In this document: positions 5,817 to 8,299 of the stretch, piece by piece | Layout of the letters: each line of letters begins with the position of its first letter | How positions within the stretch are numbered: position 1 is the first letter of the stretch | Assembly (NCBI GenBank): GCA_002395965.1 | Contig: DGVT01000009.1 | Span: 22,979 to 31,277, forward strand | Direction of reading: 5' to 3' | Source of the DNA: Porphyromonadaceae bacterium UBA4277 | GTDB lineage: Bacteria; Bacteroidota; Bacteroidia; Bacteroidales; Muribaculaceae | Length of the DNA: 8,299 nt | The notes under the pieces: model-generated | Told to the model about the DNA's origin: nothing | Seen by the model: only the letters and a program-made list of their open reading frames with translations | The model's database searches: none | Translations under genes and position numbers: made by a program

Positions 5817-6575
5817 ATGAGAAAAAATATCGTAGCGGGCAACTGGAAGATGAATACTACAGTTCCCGAAGGCGTGCAACTGGCAAAGGACGTGAACGAC
5901 GCTGTTGCTGCTGTTAATGACCTGAAGTGTGACGTGGTAGTTGGCGTTCCTTTTACACACCTCACGGCCGTAAAGGCTGTTCTTGAGGGTGGTAAGGTGT
6001 TGCTGTCGGCCGAGAACTGCGCCGACCATGACAAGGGTGCCTATACGGGCGAAGTATCGGCCCCGATGGTGGCCTCGACCGGTGCCGACTATGTTATCCT
6101 GGGTCACAGCGAGCGTCGCGGCTATTATAACGAGACTATAGAAATGTTAAAGACTAAGGTGGATCTTGCCCTGGCTGCCGGACTGAAGGTGATTTTCTGC
6201 TGCGGCGAGAGCCTCGACGAGCGCAAGGCCGGAACACACTTCGAGGTAATCAAAAACGAACTGGTAGGGTCGTTGTTCCACCTCGATGACAAGGCCTTTG
6301 CCAACATCGTTATAGCCTATGAACCCATCTGGGCAATCGGTACGGGCGAAACGGCTACTGCCGACCAGGCCGAGGAAATACATGCTTTCATCCGCAATCT
6401 TGTGGCCGAAAAATATGGTGCTCAAGTGGCCGATGACACAACAATCCTGTATGGTGGCAGTTGCAAACCCAGCAATGCAGCCGAACTCTTCGCTAAGCCC
6501 GACATTGATGGCGGACTCATAGGAGGTGCATCGCTCAAGGCTGCCGACTTCATGGGCATCGTAACGGCCTTTTGA
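5817..6575 (+). CDS. tpiA: Triose-phosphate isomerase
   Basis: This cytoplasmic enzyme of glycolysis and gluconeogenesis interconverts dihydroxyacetone phosphate and glyceraldehyde 3-phosphate. At 252 residues the protein has the normal length of the (beta/alpha)8 barrel. Visible landmarks are AGNWKMN (7-13) with the catalytic Lys11, the electrophilic His97 in LGHSERR, the catalytic base Glu169 in AYEPIWAIGTG with the mobile loop following, and the phosphate-binding GGSCKPSNA (213-221) and GLIGGASL near the end. The GGS is followed by Cys rather than the more common Val, which I believe is usual in Bacteroidota. The start ATG is preceded by AT-rich sequence without a Shine-Dalgarno. No frame or motif is damaged. 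Confidence 0.97.
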   Translation: MRKNIVAGNWKMNTTVPEGVQLAKDVNDAVAAVNDLKCDVVVGVPFTHLTAVKAVLEGGKVLLSAENCADHDKGAYTGEVSAPMVASTGADYVILGHSERRGYYNETIEMLKTKVDLALAAGLKVIFCCGESLDERKAGTHFEVIKNELVGSLFHLDDKAFANIVIAYEPIWAIGTGETATADQAEEIHAFIRNLVAEKYGAQVADDTTILYGGSCKPSNAAELFAKPDIDGGLIGGASLKAADFMGIVTAF

Positions 6576-6676
6576 GACGCATAACAATTTGATATAATGC
6601 ATCTTTACTTCGGCCCACGACTTGCGGCAACAAAGGCCCAATAATGAGCATGGGCAATGTGACTGATGAATAAATA

Positions 6677-6708
6677 TTTGGCTACAAAGATTAATTGTGT
6701 TATCTTTG
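6677..6708 (+). promoter_or_regulatory. Complete Bacteroidota-type promoter for the SPOR gene and folE
   Basis: TTTG (6677-6680), a 20-nt spacer and TATCTTTG (6701-6708) match TTTG/TANNTTTG exactly. The start would be near 6713, giving a leader of roughly 20-32 nt to the candidate ATGs at 6734 and 6746. Confidence 0.85.
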
Positions 6709-6714
6709 TAGCCA
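6679..6714. repeat. Perfect 13-bp inverted repeat overlapping the promoter (possible operator)
   Basis: TGGCTACAAAGAT (6679-6691) and ATCTTTGTAGCCA (6702-6714) are exact reverse complements separated by 10 nt. The right arm contains most of the -7 box and reaches the expected transcription start; the left arm overlaps the end of the -33 box. This placement suits an operator for a dimeric regulator or a structured 5' end, but no regulator gene is visible nearby. Confidence 0.6.
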
Positions 6715-6745
6715 GATTTTTGAAGACAACTTTATGATAAACTCA

Positions 6746-7348
6746 ATGAAACATATTATTTGTCTGATTGTCAGCTTGGTAATGTGCTTTGCCGGAGTGG
6801 CTCAGACCAGTTCCGACATAGAGCGACGCATAAACCAGAGTGGCAAGGTCACGGTGAGCGCTCCTCAAGGCCTCGCAAAACGCAACAATAGTGCACTTGA
6901 TCGCCCGGTCGAGACTAAGAAAACCGTCAAAAAAGCCGATGATGACACATTCGACGACCTTGACGATGAGCGTGATCGCCTCAAAGACAAGGAAAAAGAT
7001 AAGGACAAGGAAAAAGAAAAAGTAGAAACTCACAAGCAACCCAAGCGTGAACGCACGGCGCAACAGACCATTCAAGGGCGTAGCGTGGGCTATCGCATAC
7101 AGGCTTATAGCGACAATAACTACCGCACAGCCAAAGCATCGGCACAGGCTCGTGCACGGGCCATTGCCATGAAGTTCCCACAGTATCGCTCCTATATCTT
7201 ATATAATGCTCCCACATGGCGGTTGCGATTGGGAGATTTCAAGTCGCAGAGCGAAGCGCGCGCTGCACTGTCGCGCATAAGAAGCGTGTTCCCAAATTAT
7301 GCGCGCGAAATGACCATAGTGCGCGACCACATTAACGTTTGGCAATAA
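6746..7348 (+). CDS. Secreted SPOR-domain protein
   Basis: The 200-residue product begins with a signal peptide (MKHIICLIVSLVMCFAGVAQ, cleavage probably near residue 19-20). A basic, polar region follows, then a highly charged Lys/Asp/Glu linker (about 64-95), and a C-terminal SPOR domain (about 115-197: GYRIQAYSDN, then RARAIAMKFP, then WRLRLGDFKSQSEARAALSRI). SPOR domains bind peptidoglycan stripped of stem peptides, often at division sites, so a periplasmic cell-wall role is likely. I choose the ATG at 6746 because AUGAAA opens a normal signal peptide after an A-rich stretch. The ATG at 6734 would add MINS and is possible. A TTG at 6695 lies inside the promoter and is excluded. folE follows 16 nt later. 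Confidence 0.85.
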   Translation: MKHIICLIVSLVMCFAGVAQTSSDIERRINQSGKVTVSAPQGLAKRNNSALDRPVETKKTVKKADDDTFDDLDDERDRLKDKEKDKDKEKEKVETHKQPKRERTAQQTIQGRSVGYRIQAYSDNNYRTAKASAQARARAIAMKFPQYRSYILYNAPTWRLRLGDFKSQSEARAALSRIRSVFPNYAREMTIVRDHINVWQ

Positions 7349-7364
7349 ACATTCACATCTAAAG

Positions 7365-7943
7365 ATGGCTTATATCGACTTAGACCCTAAGCAGGTCGAA
7401 CAAATAGCAGATCACTTCAGGGCTATAATTGAACTAATTGGGGAAGACCCCAATCGTGAAGGACTTATCAAGACACCAGTCAGGGCTGCAAAGGCTCTGC
7501 TCGAAAACACACGTGGCTACAACGAGGATGGTAGTGAAATTCTACATTCGGCAATTTTTGAGCACGATGATTCGCAGATTGTTATAGTGCGCGACATTGA
7601 GTTTTACTCGTTGTGCGAGCACCACATGCTGCCGTTTTTCGGCACCGTGTCGATAGGTTATATCCCCGATGGAGAAATCGTGGGACTGAGCAAGTTGGGT
7701 AGGGTGGTGGACACCTGCTCGCGTAAACTGCAGGTGCAGGAGCGCATGACTACTGAACTGTGTGAACTCATCGACGATAATCTGGTTAACAAGGGCGTGA
7801 TTGTCGTAGCTCGTGCTCAGCATCTGTGCATGAAAATGCGAGGTGTCGAGAAACAGACTGCCGAGACGGTGACTATGCACTATTGTGGCGACTTCGAAGA
7901 CATAGAACTGCGCAGAGAATTCCTCGAGCTAATTAAACATTAA
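7365..7943 (+). CDS. folE: GTP cyclohydrolase I (type IA)
   Basis: This cytoplasmic enzyme converts GTP to 7,8-dihydroneopterin triphosphate, the first step to folate and of pterin or queuosine-type pathways. The 192-residue protein has the family's opening GEDPNREGLIKTPVR (26-40) and zinc-binding SLCEHHMLPF, with ligands Cys84 and His87. It also has GLSKLGRVVDTCSRKLQVQE, and HLCMKMRGVEKQ with the third ligand Cys155. The three zinc ligands mark it as the zinc-dependent type IA rather than FolE2. It is shorter than E. coli FolE (222) at the N terminus, as is common. It probably shares the SPOR gene's promoter, given the 16-nt gap. Confidence 0.96.
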   Translation: MAYIDLDPKQVEQIADHFRAIIELIGEDPNREGLIKTPVRAAKALLENTRGYNEDGSEILHSAIFEHDDSQIVIVRDIEFYSLCEHHMLPFFGTVSIGYIPDGEIVGLSKLGRVVDTCSRKLQVQERMTTELCELIDDNLVNKGVIVVARAQHLCMKMRGVEKQTAETVTMHYCGDFEDIELRREFLELIKH

Positions 7944-7991
7944 GGTTTCGGCTGCTTGCGAAACTTGACACTCCGAGCCGGGCCGTGGCTC
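7943..7991 (+). terminator. Two hairpins after folE, possible weak terminator
   Basis: GTTTCG (7945-7950) pairs with CGAAAC (7959-7964), extendable by two pairs outward. GAGCC (7975-7979) pairs with GGCTC (7987-7991). Neither is followed by a proper T run (ATGCTTTGTC follows the second), so termination here is uncertain. Confidence 0.35.
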
Positions 7992-8024
7992 ATGCTTTGT
8001 CAAACTCATGTTATGATTATAGAC

Positions 8025-8299
8025 TATAAGCGACATAAGTTTACATAAGGGCTGGCGCCTGAACAATTCAGAATTATGAATTCAGAATTATGAATTAGTC
8101 GCGATGCGCAGTAAGCCCTGAAAGGGCGCCAGGACATAGGTAGGGGTGTAAACCCCTGATATAAGCGACATAAGTTTACATAAGGGCTGGCGCCTGAACA
8201 ATTCAGAATTATGAATTAAGAATTATGAATTAGTCGCGATGCGCAGTAAGCCCTGAAAGGGCGACAGGACATAGGCAGGGGTGTAAACCCCTGATATAA
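8025..8299. repeat. 135-bp tandem repeat, two full units plus start of a third
   Basis: Unit 1 is 8025-8159 and unit 2 is 8160-8294; the third begins at 8295 and runs off the window. Units 1 and 2 differ at only three positions (8083/8218 C to A, 8129/8264 C to A, 8141/8276 T to C). Each unit contains two pairs of GAATTATGAATT-type motifs, a GCCCT-GAA-AGGGC hairpin (8115-8127 in unit 1) and an AGGGGT-GTAA-ACCCCT hairpin (8142-8157). The near identity indicates recent duplication or ongoing homogenisation. No gene is present in it. Confidence 0.92.

Noticed and set aside
6147..6641. 164-codon open frame on the minus strand
   Set aside because: It is antisense to tpiA, which has every catalytic motif; the minus-strand product shows no recognisable domain.
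6695..6733. TTG start that would lengthen the SPOR protein
   Set aside because: It lies inside the promoter, upstream of the -7 box, and would put a non-signal sequence before a clear signal peptide.
8025..8294. Minus-strand coding frame through the 135-bp repeats
   Set aside because: Unit 2 has a TAA in that frame (from the A at 8218) and the frame closes at TAG just after unit 1; the conserved hairpins explain the sequence better.

Overview
The window comes from a member of the Bacteroidota, most likely the order Bacteroidales. The signs are promoters of the phylum-specific form (TTTG, about 20 nt, TANNTTTG), an almost complete absence of Shine-Dalgarno sequences before genes, and a gene set typical of that order: a Mce/MlaD-like protein beside dnaA, then a block of DUF1599 protein, DoxX/thioredoxin-like membrane protein, tpiA, SPOR-domain protein and folE. 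GC-leaning codons in the genes against AT-rich spacers would fit a gut family such as Muribaculaceae, but the family cannot be fixed from this sequence alone. All protein genes lie on the + strand.

Layout. Positions 1-101 hold a composite short repeat with two runs of tandem heptamers. Positions 102-492 are non-coding and contain a strong hairpin (175-212), a -7-like box and a leader with start-stop mini-ORFs. Then come the Mce-family protein (493-1389), an AT-rich spacer, and dnaA (1778-3148) closed by a textbook intrinsic terminator (3202-3240). The 696-nt gap between dnaA and the next gene is the most interesting part. It carries a free-standing RNA gene with a perfect phylum-type promoter (3377-3408), a 5' hairpin, a long interrupted rod closed by a 13-bp stem, and an intrinsic terminator (3649-3692). 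Its size and architecture resemble 6S RNA, in Bacteroidales the 'Bacteroidales-1' type. A second large stem-loop follows at 3692-3764.

The DUF1599 gene (3845-4393) overlaps the DoxX-like gene (4371-5711) by 23 nt, so the two are probably translationally coupled. tpiA (5817-6575) has its own -7 box. The SPOR-domain gene (6746-7348) has a full promoter embedded in a perfect 13-bp inverted repeat, and folE (7365-7943) follows 16 nt later, probably on the same transcript. From 8025 to the right edge there is a 135-bp unit repeated in tandem (two full copies plus the start of a third), related in part to the repeat at the left edge.

Functionally this is mostly a housekeeping stretch: envelope lipid transport (Mce), replication initiation (DnaA), glycolysis (TpiA), folate/pterin synthesis (FolE), peptidoglycan binding (SPOR) and two conserved Bacteroidota proteins of unproven role. 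I see no mobile element gene, CRISPR array, tRNA or rRNA.
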